DNA from: Natrinema gelatinilyticum
Lineage (GTDB): Archaea > Halobacteriota > Halobacteria > Halobacteriales > Natrialbaceae
Reading direction: 5' to 3'
Assembly: GCF_024266705.1 (NCBI RefSeq)
Contig: NZ_CP100756.1
Coordinates: forward strand, 1,426,001-1,490,000
Length of the DNA stretch: 64,000 nucleotides
Of the stretch, positions 1 to 8,722 are shown piece after piece. Below the pieces are notes generated by a model. It was not told the origin of the DNA. It did not search any database and saw only the letters and a program-made list of their open reading frames with translations. Position 1 is the first letter of the stretch; the number at the start of each line of letters is the position of its first letter. The position numbers were made by a program, and so were the translations under genes.

Positions 1-116
1 CTGTTCGTCTCCGACCTGTCCCACTGGATCGACCGCCGGCGATCCGATCGACCGCACGTCGAACAGTACGTCGGGTTCGATCACATTCGGGCTCATGGGC
101 AAGGTCACGAGCGTTA
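1..116 (+). CDS. 3' end of an unidentified gene cut by the window edge
   Basis: An open frame enters from the left edge and stops at a TAG at 114-116. Its first two thirds use mostly G/C in third codon positions, as the neighbouring genes do. The short translated tail (about 38 residues, ending in HGQGHER) does not identify a family. The opposite strand also has a possible start (ATG at 96 reading left), so the strand is uncertain. If the plus reading is right, this gene converges on metX. Confidence 0.35.
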
Positions 117-259
117 GCGCCTCTAACTGAGGTTTTCTTGCCGTATTTCGCTCGACGATTTTATCTATAATTGAGGGCGCTCAGCCCCCTTCTGCTCACA
201 GCGACGCCGTTCGCATGGACAGCGGGACCCAAGGTCCCGCGCTATCCTCAGCGAGCGTC

Positions 260-283
260 ATCAGAACGCGTACGCGTTCTGAT
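260..283. repeat. 24-bp perfect palindrome between convergent genes, with metX terminator signal
   Basis: Positions 260-283 are a perfect self-complementary sequence centred on CGCGTACGCG, with no unpaired loop. Just beside it, minus-strand reading out of metX shows a run of six T (plus-strand A-run at 291-299), which fits a transcription terminator for the metYX operon. A smaller hairpin (GGGACC-caa-GGTCCC, about 223-238) lies on the other side. The palindrome could help stop transcription from either side or be a protein site; the sequence does not decide. Confidence 0.5.
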
Positions 284-357
284 TGGCAGTCAAAAAACAG
301 CGTTTTCTGACGACGCCCGTAGGCGCGAGCCGAGAGAGGATACAGCGTCGCTTGAAA

Positions 358-1563
358 TCACTCGGAAAATAGGCTTGTGTGTACCGGAGCAAAGTCTCCG
401 GTATCATCAACTTCCGGTCCCGTATCGGTGATCGCACGACCGGCGAGCCCCTCCTCGAGCAGGTCCGACAGCGGCGGACCGACCTTCTCCGGCTCGACGA
501 GGAAGGCGTCATGACCGTGGTCGGACTCGATCACATGGTGAGCGACGTCGACACCCGTTTCGCGACAGGCGTCGGCCAACGCTTCCGCCTGTTCGACGGT
601 GAAGTGCCAGTCCCCGGTAAACGAGAGGAGCAGGAGTTCCCCTTCGAACGCGGCCAGCGCGTCGGCGTCGGACTCGTAGCCTGCCGACAGGTCGAAGTCG
701 TCCATCGCGCGCGTCATATAGAGATAGCTGTTCGCGTCGAACCGGTCGGTGAACTTGTCGGCCTGATAATCGAGATAGGATTCGACCTCGCGATACGGGA
801 AGAAGGCGGCCGCCGCGTCCGGCGGCTCTTCGCGGACCGTCTCCCTGCCCGCCGAGCGGCGGCCGAACTTGCGGGCCATCGAGGTCTTCGAGAGGTACAT
901 GATATGCCCGATCTGTCGGGCTCGAGCCAGTCCGGCTTCGGGTGGCTCGCCGCCGTAGTAGTGGCCGCCGTTCCAGTTCGGATCGGACGTGATCGCCCGC
1001 CGGGCGACGGTATCGAGCGCCAGACACTGCGCGTCGAGTCGAGCGGCCGCGGCCACCGCGCAGGCGCGTTCGACGTCGTCCGGAAACCGCCGCAGCCAGT
1101 CGAGGACGTTCATACCACCGACGCTGCCGCCGACGATGGCGTGGATTCGGCCGACGCCAAGTGCGTCCAGCAACTCGCGCTGGGCTCGCGTCCAGTCCCC
1201 GACCGTGACCGGCGGGAAATCGGTGCCGTAGGGCTTGCCCGTCTCCGGGTTCTCGCTCGCGGGGCCTGTCGTCCCGTAACACGAACCGGGCGCGTTCGTA
1301 CAGACCACGTAGTACTCCGTCGTATCGATCGCTTTCCCGGGTCCGACGACGTCGCCCCACCAGGCCCGGGCCTGCCCCGCCGTCTCGCCGCCCGCGTCCG
1401 GCCGACGGGCGACGTGGGCGCTGCCGGTCAGCGCGTGACAGACCAACACCGCGTTGTCGCCCGTAAACTCGCCGTAGGTCTCGTAGGCCACTTCGAGGTT
1501 CGAAATCGACTCCCCGGACTCGAACCGGAACTCCCCGAGGTCGATCCTCTCTTTGGTCGTCAT
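358..1563 (-). CDS. metX: Homoserine O-acetyltransferase
   Basis: A 401-residue alpha/beta-hydrolase-fold acyltransferase that activates homoserine with acetyl-CoA in the direct sulfhydrylation route to methionine. The N-terminal ALTGSAHVA segment, the nucleophile region [12 protein letters not shown] and the C-terminal DHGHDAF (catalytic Asp/His region) match MetX, and the length is normal. The start ATG overlaps the stop of metY upstream (ATGA, 1560-1563), so the two are translationally coupled in one operon transcribed metY-metX. A hairpin (382-403) lies within the last codons. MetX from haloarchaea is sometimes labelled a serine acetyltransferase; metY next door favours the homoserine role. 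Confidence 0.93.
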   Translation of the reverse strand: MTTKERIDLGEFRFESGESISNLEVAYETYGEFTGDNAVLVCHALTGSAHVARRPDAGGETAGQARAWWGDVVGPGKAIDTTEYYVVCTNAPGSCYGTTGPASENPETGKPYGTDFPPVTVGDWTRAQRELLDALGVGRIHAIVGGSVGGMNVLDWLRRFPDDVERACAVAAAARLDAQCLALDTVARRAITSDPNWNGGHYYGGEPPEAGLARARQIGHIMYLSKTSMARKFGRRSAGRETVREEPPDAAAAFFPYREVESYLDYQADKFTDRFDANSYLYMTRAMDDFDLSAGYESDADALAAFEGELLLLSFTGDWHFTVEQAEALADACRETGVDVAHHVIESDHGHDAFLVEPEKVGPPLSDLLEEGLAGRAITDTGPEVDDTGDFAPVHTSLFSE

Positions 1564-2900
1564 CGTCGCTCACCTCCCTCTCCAGAGGTTCTCGTTGCCA
1601 CGTCGATGGCTCTTTCGAGGTCCGCCAGGACGTCCTCCGGGTCTTCGATCCCGACCGACATCCGAATCAGGTCGGCGGTGACGCCCGCGTCCTCCCGTTC
1701 GTCGGGGGTGAGCTGGCCGTGAGTCGTGCTGGCGGGGTGGATCACCAGCGTCTTCGCGTCGCCGATGTTCGCGAGGAACTGCGCGAGTTCGACGTTCTCG
1801 CAGAGTGCTTTGCCCGCCTGGAATCCGCCGTCCAGCCCAAACGCGACCATCCCGCCGTAGTCCTCGAGGTACTGCTCGGCGTTGTCGTGGGTCGGGTGGT
1901 CTTCGAGCCCCGGATGCGCGACCCAGGCCACGTCCTCGTGGTCGTCGAGGTAGTCCGCGACGATCGACGCGTTTTCGCAGTGTTTCGCGACGCGGAGGGG
2001 CAACGACTCGAGGCCCTGAAGGGTCTGCCAGGCGTCGAACGGTGACTGCTGATTGCCGAGGCTGCGCAGCGAACGGTATCGTGCTGACGCAGCGAAGGGG
2101 GCCGCCGAAAAGTCCCGCGCGAAATCGACGTCGTGGTAGGCGTGGTTTTCGCCCGCGATCTCGTCGTAGCCGTGTTCGCCCCAGGGGAAGGAGCCGCCGT
2201 CGACGAGGACGCCGCCGACAGTCGTCCCGGAGCCGTGGAGCCACTTCGTCGTCGACTCCCAGACGATGTCGGCCTCGTGCTCGAGCGGACGACAGAGGGC
2301 AGGGGTTGCGAACGTGTTGTCGACTACCAGCGGGACGCCGTTGTCGTGGGCGACGTCGGCGATGCGCTCAAAGTCGGGCGTGATCAGCGACGGGTTACCG
2401 ATCGTCTCGACGTGGACGAACGCGGTGTCCTCGTCGATCGTGGCCTCGTATTCGTCGTACTCGAGGGTGGGGACGAACCGGGGCTCGATATTTCGCCGGG
2501 TCGCAGTCTTCGAGAAGTACGCGGTCGTCCCGCCGTAGGTGTCGGTCGAGCAGACAACGTTGTCGCCCGCCTCCGCGAGGATCAACACCGCAGAGTCCAA
2601 CGCGGCCATGCCGCTTCCTGTCGCAACCGCACCGGCCCCGCCCTCGAGCGAGGCGAGGCGGTCCTCGAGGGTCACGACGGTCGGGTTGGCGATGCGAGAG
2701 TAGATGTAGCCGTCGTCCTCGAGGGCGTAGCGGGCGGCGGCCGTGTCGGCGTCCTCGAAAACGTACGAGGTCGTCTGGTAGATCGGCGGTGCCATCGCGC
2801 CGGTCTCGGGATCGGGTGACTGGCCGGCGTGGACGCTTCGCGTACCGAAGCCGCACTCGTCGCGGTCAGCGTCACGCCCGTCGCTCGCGTGGTCGCTCAT
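1560..2900 (-). CDS. metY: O-acetylhomoserine sulfhydrylase / Cys-Met PLP enzyme
   Basis: A 446-residue pyridoxal-phosphate enzyme of the Cys/Met metabolism family, which makes homocysteine from O-acetylhomoserine and sulfide. It shows [10 protein letters not shown] and [12 protein letters not shown] at the N terminus, [12 protein letters not shown] in the cofactor region, and the Schiff-base lysine in [10 protein letters not shown]. The frame is open 80 codons further upstream, but the ATG at 2900 is chosen: the extra part is low-complexity, runs past the promoter-like inverted repeat at 2907-2936, and homologues begin near the SVHAGQ motif. First gene of the metY-metX operon. Cystathionine gamma-synthase is the closest alternative; the metX partner supports the sulfhydrylase. 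Confidence 0.9.
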   Translation of the reverse strand: MSDHASDGRDADRDECGFGTRSVHAGQSPDPETGAMAPPIYQTTSYVFEDADTAAARYALEDDGYIYSRIANPTVVTLEDRLASLEGGAGAVATGSGMAALDSAVLILAEAGDNVVCSTDTYGGTTAYFSKTATRRNIEPRFVPTLEYDEYEATIDEDTAFVHVETIGNPSLITPDFERIADVAHDNGVPLVVDNTFATPALCRPLEHEADIVWESTTKWLHGSGTTVGGVLVDGGSFPWGEHGYDEIAGENHAYHDVDFARDFSAAPFAASARYRSLRSLGNQQSPFDAWQTLQGLESLPLRVAKHCENASIVADYLDDHEDVAWVAHPGLEDHPTHDNAEQYLEDYGGMVAFGLDGGFQAGKALCENVELAQFLANIGDAKTLVIHPASTTHGQLTPDEREDAGVTADLIRMSVGIEDPEDVLADLERAIDVATRTSGEGGERR

Positions 2901-2906
2901 GTTTAG

Positions 2907-2936
2907 TATGCATATTTCTCTACGTTTATATGCATA
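2907..2936. promoter_or_regulatory. Inverted repeat over the metY promoter
   Basis: Two perfect 9-bp arms, TATGCATAT (2907-2915) and ATATGCATA (2928-2936), are separated by 12 bp and lie 7-36 bp upstream of the metY ATG. On the minus strand the distal arm overlaps a TATA-like CATATAAA about 27 bp before the ATG, as expected for a leaderless haloarchaeal transcript. A dimeric regulator bound here would cover both the TATA box and the transcription start, so this is a candidate methionine/sulfur operator. Confidence 0.6.
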
Positions 2937-3035
2937 GCAGTAACGGCAAAAACAGCAGACTTGTGAATAGCTAGCACGGTAGGTGCAGGAGACGGAGGCC
3001 CCGTTGAGCGGGTGAGCGACCCCAAATCCGTCGAA

Positions 3036-3075
3036 CGCTTCGCCTGCAGGTTCAACTCCTGTGGCCGAATGGCGG
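3036..3075 (+). other. tRNA T-arm-like stretch without a full tRNA
   Basis: A 5-bp stem with a TTCAACT loop (GCAGG-TTCAACT-CCTGT, about 3047-3063) matches a tRNA T arm. I could not find a matching acceptor 5' strand or an anticodon arm upstream. It may be a tRNA 3' fragment left by integration, or chance. Confidence 0.15.
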
Positions 3076-3144
3076 CCCTGTCCGTGTACAGACAGTGTTT
3101 CACCTCGTCGCCGACGACCCGAGTCAGAAACAAACCGCACTCAC

Positions 3145-4547
3145 TATTGGTCTTTAGTTAGGCCTCAGCAGTCGGTTTGATGGCGGTAGCGAGTTGTTCT
3201 TGGAGAACCGGCCGTTGTCTGTGGATCTTCTGAGCGTCGTCAATCAGGCGCTCGAGCAGTGGTGGTGGAGAATACCCGAGATAGCCACTCAACTGGTGGA
3301 GAATGAGCTGGGCGTGCGACCGGAAGGTCGCCGCCCAGCGTTCCGGCGGAAACACGAGGTCGTCGTCTGCGTGCTCAATAACCAGACTGAGCAACTCACG
3401 ACTCACGATCAAGGATAACAGCGCCGCATACAGCAAAATCTCTACGATATGCTTCTTCGTCGTATTGAACTCATCCAGTCTGTACTGCGTCTTCAGTTCC
3501 CGGAACAGCAGTTCTACCTCCCACCGACACCGATAGATCGTCGCTAGATCCTCCGGGAGGAACTCTTCGCGTGAGAGATTTGTGATGTACAGGTGATAGT
3601 CGTCGGCGTCCTCGTTGCGGACGCCGACGACGCGGAACCGTTTCCTATCGCGTGACTGCGTGCCCGCGTACTCTCTCCGGTCAAATTCAACCTCAACTTC
3701 GACATCAATGTACTTACGACAGAGATCGTCCACGACGTCGAAGATTTTCTTGCCTTCCAAGGGAATGGCGCGGCCGCGCCATTCCCTGAATTCGCCGGTT
3801 ACAACCGGGTTAGAACTGCGTTTCAGTCGGCTCACGAAGTAGCCGTTGTTCTCGTCGATCAACGCGAACCGCCGGTACTTGAAATAGGCAAGATCGAGGA
3901 TCGCTAGACGGCCGTCGAGCCACGATCCTGTCTCGAACTGCGTGCTGTCGTGTCTTTTCTCGTCTGTGACGCTGAATCGGTCAATCGTCTGATCCGTGAC
4001 ATTGTGGAGCAGGTGGAGCCGTGCTCCAGCCTGCTCCTCATGGCGAGCCTCATACTCCTCAGAAAGCAACTCGTGGAGCCGGAGAACCGTTCCATCTGCG
4101 ATCATCACGTCTCTGAATCGGTTGAACTCCTCTGAAACAGTGTGAGGGACAGCGACCTCGTCGAGACCGTACTCGACGAGGTCGCGCAGATATGCTGCGA
4201 GCGTCGGCGTCAACCGCTGAAAGAACCCTCCTGAAGAGAGTGTCTTGTCTGCAGTTGAGTTGTAGCTTCGCCTGAAGCTGGCGAGCGTTCGGCTTGCGCC
4301 GCCGGCGAAGCCGAACGCAAACGACCAGACGAGCGGTGGAATCTGCAGCTTCCGGTCACGCTCGACCACGCCGACGGCATCGGCGTGGTCTTCGAGCGCA
4401 TCAGATGGAAGGAAGTTAGTGAGACGACGTTCAACATCGTGTGAGGAGGTTTTGGTGTGCACAGCTAACACCTCCTCATTCCTTCCGAAAAGAATCCCCG
4501 ATAAGCCGCCGCTATCGTGCGGTTTTGCGCCTAACTAAAGACGGATG
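3145..4547 (-). mobile_element. ISH8-type (IS4 family) insertion sequence, complete
   Basis: A 1,403-bp element. The ends are imperfect inverted repeats sharing GTCTTTAGTTAGGC (3145-3163 and the complement at 4529-4547). It is flanked by a perfect 10-bp direct repeat, ccgcactcac, at 3135-3144 and 4548-4557, so the boundaries are firm and the insertion looks fairly recent. It carries one full-length transposase gene on the minus strand, whose stop codon lies inside the terminal repeat. It interrupts a DsrE-like gene. Confidence 0.93.
3158..4471 (-). CDS. IS4-family (ISH8-type) DDE transposase
   Basis: A full-length 437-residue transposase. The DDE triad is visible: D126 in MIADGTVL, D193 in ILDLAYFKYR, and the IS4 YREK signature with Y313, R316, E320 and K327 in YRCRWEVELLFREL. 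No frameshift or stop was seen, so the element is probably active. The TAA stop is part of the terminal inverted repeat. It is the only gene of the element and lies antisense to the interrupted DsrE-like gene. Confidence 0.93.
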   Translation of the reverse strand: MLAVHTKTSSHDVERRLTNFLPSDALEDHADAVGVVERDRKLQIPPLVWSFAFGFAGGASRTLASFRRSYNSTADKTLSSGGFFQRLTPTLAAYLRDLVEYGLDEVAVPHTVSEEFNRFRDVMIADGTVLRLHELLSEEYEARHEEQAGARLHLLHNVTDQTIDRFSVTDEKRHDSTQFETGSWLDGRLAILDLAYFKYRRFALIDENNGYFVSRLKRSSNPVVTGEFREWRGRAIPLEGKKIFDVVDDLCRKYIDVEVEVEFDRREYAGTQSRDRKRFRVVGVRNEDADDYHLYITNLSREEFLPEDLATIYRCRWEVELLFRELKTQYRLDEFNTTKKHIVEILLYAALLSLIVSRELLSLVIEHADDDLVFPPERWAATFRSHAQLILHQLSGYLGYSPPPLLERLIDDAQKIHRQRPVLQEQLATAIKPTAEA

Positions 4548-4834
4548 CCGCACTCACAATTGCCGAGAACCTCACGCAGGACGGGTCCGTCGGTATCAGC
4601 GACATCGCTGTCGTCGTCCAGGCCGACGGAATCGAACCGCTGACAGCAGGTGGGGACGCAGGGACCGGTGCTACTGTCGACCTCTTTGATCGTTGTTACC
4701 CGCAGTACGTGAATGATATCTGCCAAATAGGGAGGTGGATGAGAATAATGGACAGCAGTAGTCGTAGCCGAACACGTTGACACACGCTCGCTAGAGTGAG
4801 AGTGCGATCGGCATCGTGCTCGTGCGAGCGGCGG

Positions 4835-5560
4835 TCAGTCGATCTCGACCGACCACTCGCCGTCGGATTTGACCTCTATGTACCCGACGTCGTGGAACTC
4901 GAACGACGGCGGGTTGCCGATGCTGCCGTCGTGGAACAGGAATTCGCGGGTGTCGCCCGTCGCCGAGAGGAAGTGGACGATGAATCGATCCCCGCCGTAG
5001 TCGCCGGACGGCCGGTACGTCCCGTCGAATTCGAACGGGCCGTGAACGTCGTTTCCGTTGCCGCTGAACGAGAGCGGCGGGCTTTCTCCGCTCTCGTCGC
5101 GCGGCTGTTGAATGAGCACCTCCCAGTCGCCCCCGGCGACGACGCTGAGGCGGTACGATCCGCCGGGCAAATGCCAGGCGGTCCGCCCGTCGTAGGAGCC
5201 CGTCGAGTCGACAAATAGCGTCCCATTTCCGTCGTCCACCGGCATGAGTCGGATTCCGAACTCGCCGCCACCGTCGTGGACGGCCTCGACGATAGTGAGA
5301 CCCCCTCCGATATCGAAGTCGTCGGTGAGCGCATCACCGTTCCCGGAGAACTCCTGCTGGCCCGATCCGGCCGTGGTGGTTATCTCGTCGTCCGTTTCGT
5401 TTCCGGTGCCATCGTCGCCCGCTCCGCCATCACCGCCGTCACTTCCCTCTCCGCCATCATCGCTTTCGGTCCCGCCCTCGGCCGCATCGTTCGTACAGCC
5501 GGCGAGTGGGAGTGTGAGGCCCCCCAGTGACACGATTTGCACGACGCGTCTTCGTTTCAT
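4835..5560 (-). CDS. Secreted acidic lipoprotein, function unknown
   Basis: A 241-residue protein starting MKRRRVVQIVSLGG, followed by a lipobox (LPLAGCTN) in which the Cys would be lipidated, so it should be anchored outside the membrane. A linker rich in Gly, Asp and Glu (about residues 25-60) leads to a beta-rich globular part with repeated GGSYRLSVVAGGDW-like and FSGNGNDVHGPFEF motifs. The frame extends six codons upstream, but the Arg-rich start at 5560 gives a proper signal peptide. I do not recognise the C-terminal domain; it could bind a ligand or surface polymer. It appears to be a single-gene unit. Confidence 0.7.
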   Translation of the reverse strand: MKRRRVVQIVSLGGLTLPLAGCTNDAAEGGTESDDGGEGSDGGDGGAGDDGTGNETDDEITTTAGSGQQEFSGNGDALTDDFDIGGGLTIVEAVHDGGGEFGIRLMPVDDGNGTLFVDSTGSYDGRTAWHLPGGSYRLSVVAGGDWEVLIQQPRDESGESPPLSFSGNGNDVHGPFEFDGTYRPSGDYGGDRFIVHFLSATGDTREFLFHDGSIGNPPSFEFHDVGYIEVKSDGEWSVEID

Positions 5561-5782
5561 CTGAGCGCGTTCGTACACGAGAAGCCAATTTTAGTATAGG
5601 CAGGTTTACGAAAATCGACTGTCGGTGCGTCGCCTCGGCGATTCAGTTATCGCGGGCTACACGTTCGTCACGTATCATTTCACGATGATTCGAATTTCAC
5701 CAATTCCGAGGGAACGGTCGTCGGCCACCGCGTCGCCCCCTATCGACTGAGTCACCGGCTCTCGATCTCTCGACGTGCCCGC

Positions 5783-6439
5783 TCACCCGTGTTCGAGCGA
5801 CTTCAGCAGCGATCGGACGGCGTCGGACTCGGTCTCTATGCCCTGGACCTGCGGATAGGCCGCGACACAAATCACGAAGTCGTTCTCGTGGGGGACCGGC
5901 TCGCTCAGTTGAAGGTAGACGTCGAGCGTGGTTTCGGCGGAGAGCAGTCGGGCACGCGCCTCGTACCGGGCGAGGGCCGTTTCGGTGTCCAGGATCGAAA
6001 TCGGTTCCTCGTCGACGTACTGGACGTCCTCGAGCCGGTCGTATCGGTTCTGGATCAGTTCGACGAGGTCGTCCGTCGAGTAGTTCCCCACGGGATTGAA
6101 CGTCTCCCCGAGGAACGACACCTGTGGCGTCGTGAAGGCGGCGATGACCGACGCTTGCACGCGCGTCAAGCCGAGTGCATCGAGCGCTACCGACCGATCG
6201 TATTCGGCGTACCAGTTTCGGACCTCGACGGTCCGATCGATCCCGAACCGGCCGACGGTCCGCTCGATGACGACCTGGTCGACGGTGTGTTCGCTGTACC
6301 CGGTGTCCTCGAGCGTCGCCCCGGGGACGGTCGCCGCCGTCGACGAAAGCGAGTCTCGAAGGAATCCGGTGCAGCCGGCGACGGTGCCCATTCCGGCAGT
6401 CGCTCCCGCGGCGAGGAGCTGTCGACGCGTGACTGTCAT
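5783..6439 (-). CDS. Tat-exported lipoprotein, DUF6517-like
   Basis: A 218-residue protein with a twin-arginine signal (MTVTRRQLLAAG) and lipobox (GTVAGCTG). The mature part begins with a YSEHTVDQVVIERTVGRFGI segment and has a central FLGETFNPVGNYSTDDL stretch typical of a haloarchaeal family that I recall as DUF6517. Its function is unknown. The start at 6439 is preferred over one three codons upstream because it places the RR motif normally. The C terminus is complete. It is transcribed divergently from the MFS gene at 6601. Confidence 0.75.
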   Translation of the reverse strand: MTVTRRQLLAAGATAGMGTVAGCTGFLRDSLSSTAATVPGATLEDTGYSEHTVDQVVIERTVGRFGIDRTVEVRNWYAEYDRSVALDALGLTRVQASVIAAFTTPQVSFLGETFNPVGNYSTDDLVELIQNRYDRLEDVQYVDEEPISILDTETALARYEARARLLSAETTLDVYLQLSEPVPHENDFVICVAAYPQVQGIETESDAVRSLLKSLEHG

Positions 6440-6600
6440 CGATAGCAACGGGGCGCCACCGAAGGAAAATACATCGGTTTCGGCTGCGCCGGTCGTCCGT
6501 GTGATATCGGACCGCGTCGAGGCGACGGCTTCGGGACCGTCGGTGATTCGGTCGCCCCGAATCTGATGATTTCATACGCACGGAGCGCCAAGCGGCGGTC

Positions 6601-7833
6601 GTGTCCTCGAGTGATCGCGATCGGGTCGTCCTCGCCGCCCTCGTCTTCGCGGTGTTGTTCTCGCAGGTGTTGCTCTATCCAGGCGTCGCCGCGCTCGTGG
6701 AAGCGCTGGGTGCCGGCGGCGCGACGTCGGCGTTCGCGGCGACTGCGCTCGACGCGAGCATGTGGTTTCTGGTCGCCGAGTTCGCGGCCTACGTCGTGTT
6801 CGTCGGCGTCTGGGGCCTGGCGAGCGACGTGACCGGTCGCCGCCGTCCCTTCATCGTCGCCGGTGCGCTGACCGGAGCCATCGGCTACGCCGCTCTCGCC
6901 GTAGTCCCCGTATTCGGGGCAATTCCCTTCGAGGGCGTCCTCCTCCTGCGAGTCTTTCAGGGAGCGATGACTATCGGCGCGTTCTCCCTGACGATGACCA
7001 TGCTGATGGACCTCGAGGGCGGTCACGGTCGAAACATGGGGGCGGCCGGGATCGCCATCGGACTCGGTGCCGCCCTCGGCGCACCGGTCGGCGGACAGCT
7101 GACGGAACTCGCGCCGGTTGCGCCGCTGCTGGTCGCCGCCGCCTTGCTCGTCTGTGTCGGTACGCTCGTCTCGTTCGTCGGGGAGCGCGCGCCCAACGAA
7201 CGCCGGACCGCTCGAGCACTCGTCGAGGGCGTCCGTCGACGTCCCACGCTGTCGATTCCGTACGCGTTCGGATTCGTAGACCGACTTACGGCCGGCTTTT
7301 TCGCTCTCGTGGGAACCCTCTACTTTCAGGAAGCGTTCGGCCTCGGGGCCGGGACCACCGGTCTCTTGCTGGCGTGTTTTTTCGCTCCGTTCGCCCTGTT
7401 ACAGTACCCGATGGGGGCGCTCTCGGATCGAATTGGCCGCACGATTCCGATCGTCGTCGGGTCGGTGTGTTACGGCGCGGGCATTCTCGCCGTCGGAGCC
7501 GCACAGTCGGTCGCGACCGCTGCGCTGGCGATGGGCGGTGTCGGCGTTCTCGGCGCGCTGGTCGCGCCGGCCACGATGGCGCTGGTTTCCGACCTCGCAG
7601 CGGAACGCGAGCGCGGAATCGCCATGGCCGGTTTCAACATCGCCGGCAGCCTCGGCTTTCTCGGCGGCTTCCTCCTCGGCGGGACCGTCGCCGGCAGGTA
7701 CGGGTACGAACTGGCATTCTTCGTCGTCGGCGGCCTCGAGATCGCGATCGCGGTCGTCACCGTGCCGCTGTTCCTGCGGCTTTCGCTGGGATGCCCCAAA
7801 CGGGTGCGGGCGGGCGACCGCGGTGATGCGTAA
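6601..7833 (+). CDS. MFS transporter
   Basis: A 410-residue polytopic membrane protein with about twelve hydrophobic segments in two halves. The loop after the second helix carries GLASDVTGRRRPF, the Major Facilitator motif A, and the second half repeats it as GALSDRIGRTIP. The GTG at 6601 is the first start that gives the full first helix (VVLAALVFAVLFSQVLLY). The substrate cannot be told; the general form resembles drug/sugar-efflux-type MFS proteins. It stands alone, divergent from the DUF6517-like lipoprotein. Confidence 0.9.
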   Translation: MSSSDRDRVVLAALVFAVLFSQVLLYPGVAALVEALGAGGATSAFAATALDASMWFLVAEFAAYVVFVGVWGLASDVTGRRRPFIVAGALTGAIGYAALAVVPVFGAIPFEGVLLLRVFQGAMTIGAFSLTMTMLMDLEGGHGRNMGAAGIAIGLGAALGAPVGGQLTELAPVAPLLVAAALLVCVGTLVSFVGERAPNERRTARALVEGVRRRPTLSIPYAFGFVDRLTAGFFALVGTLYFQEAFGLGAGTTGLLLACFFAPFALLQYPMGALSDRIGRTIPIVVGSVCYGAGILAVGAAQSVATAALAMGGVGVLGALVAPATMALVSDLAAERERGIAMAGFNIAGSLGFLGGFLLGGTVAGRYGYELAFFVVGGLEIAIAVVTVPLFLRLSLGCPKRVRAGDRGDA

Positions 7834-8079
7834 TCCGGACTCGCTGGTGTAGCCAAAACTCGGTGATGCGGATGCGGATCGGGCACCCTCGAAATTCGAG
7901 GGGACCGTTTACGGACATTACCCGGAACTCGAGGCCATCAAGTTGGACACGAGTGGACGACGGCTCGAGGATGTCAATCGGTCATCAAATGCGAAAATCT
8001 TACGTTGTGGTATGTATTGTCATAACATTGTAGGGGTGGAAGGTATCAATTTTTATGTTCACACACCCAAGCGCCGGTG

Positions 8080-8667
8080 ATGGCACGAGACAACGCAATT
8101 TCACGGCGAACAGCACTGAAGCTGACGGGCGCGGCCGCGTCGACCGCGCTCATCGCCGGCTGTAGCAGTGGTGGCAACGGGAACGGAAACGGTAACGGGA
8201 ACGGCAACGGAAACGGCAGCGGGAGCGGCGGCATCGAGATCGAACCCGGAACGGACATCCGATTCAGCGGCCAGACCAGCTACTGGGAGGGCCTCGAGCC
8301 GTCCTCGATCGAGGGTGAACAGAATCCGACGCTCGTCCTCACCGAGGGCGAGACCTATACGATCGGCTGGACCGAAGGCGACGGCTCGGCGCACAACATG
8401 GAGCTCCGAGACGACAGCGGTGAAGTCGTCGACGAACTCACGACGGGCGACCCCGTCTCGGAGCCCGGCGAGGACCAGGTCATCGAGTTCACGGCGAGCA
8501 GCGACATCACCACGTATCGCTGCAACCCGCACCCGAACATGGAAGGCGAGATTCAGATGGGCGGCAGTGGCGGTGGCAGTGGTGGAAACGGTGGCGGTAA
8601 CGAGACCGGCAACGAAACCGGCGGTAACGAAACTGGCAACGAAACCGGCGGCAACACGTCCGGATAG
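8080..8667 (+). CDS. Halocyanin-like blue-copper (cupredoxin) lipoprotein
   Basis: A 195-residue exported protein. It has a Tat signal (SRRTALKLTGAA), a lipobox (IAGCSSGG), then a Gly-Asn repeat linker encoded by an aacggnaacgg-type repeat. One cupredoxin domain follows (about residues 50-150) with type I copper ligands visible as His in SAHNMEL and Cys-His-Met in YRCNPHPNM. The C-terminal tail is a GNETGG repeat that could be glycosylated. It should carry electrons at the outer membrane face. GTG at 8077 precedes ATG at 8080; the ATG is used. A partial second copy follows at 8723. Confidence 0.85.
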   Translation: MARDNAISRRTALKLTGAAASTALIAGCSSGGNGNGNGNGNGNGNGSGSGGIEIEPGTDIRFSGQTSYWEGLEPSSIEGEQNPTLVLTEGETYTIGWTEGDGSAHNMELRDDSGEVVDELTTGDPVSEPGEDQVIEFTASSDITTYRCNPHPNMEGEIQMGGSGGGSGGNGGGNETGNETGGNETGNETGGNTSG

Positions 8668-8722
8668 AAACCGTCGCTAACGTTCCCGAATACGAACCGT
8701 CACTATCGTTCTCGGCCAGTAA

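Larger units (their letters stand above)
3095..4780 (+). pseudogene. DsrE-like gene split by an IS element
   Basis: Removing the IS and one copy of its target duplication (1,413 bp, exactly 471 codons) joins two plus-strand pieces in one frame: 3095-3144 and 4558-4780. The joined product begins TVFHLVADDPSQKQ, then has TALTIAENLTQDGS and VVVQADGIEPLTAGG, which resembles haloarchaeal DsrE/DsrF-like sulfur-relay proteins. The C-terminal third (after LTAGGD) no longer looks like the family. The codon where the initiator Met would be expected is GTA at 3086, leaving only a GTG at 3095 as start. The gene therefore seems to have been decaying as well as interrupted. The family call rests on motif resemblance. 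Confidence 0.55.

Noticed and set aside
379..1722. Long plus-strand frame opposite metX
   Set aside because: It is the antisense shadow of metX; high GC gives long complementary frames, and the product resembles no protein.
6762..7826. 354-codon plus frame inside the MFS gene
   Set aside because: Arg-rich, low-complexity product from the +2 frame of a membrane-protein gene; a shadow.
8160..8230. Repeated aacggnaacgg units as a possible CRISPR or VNTR
   Set aside because: The units encode the Gly-Asn linker of the cupredoxin in frame and are 6 bp long; no spacers.
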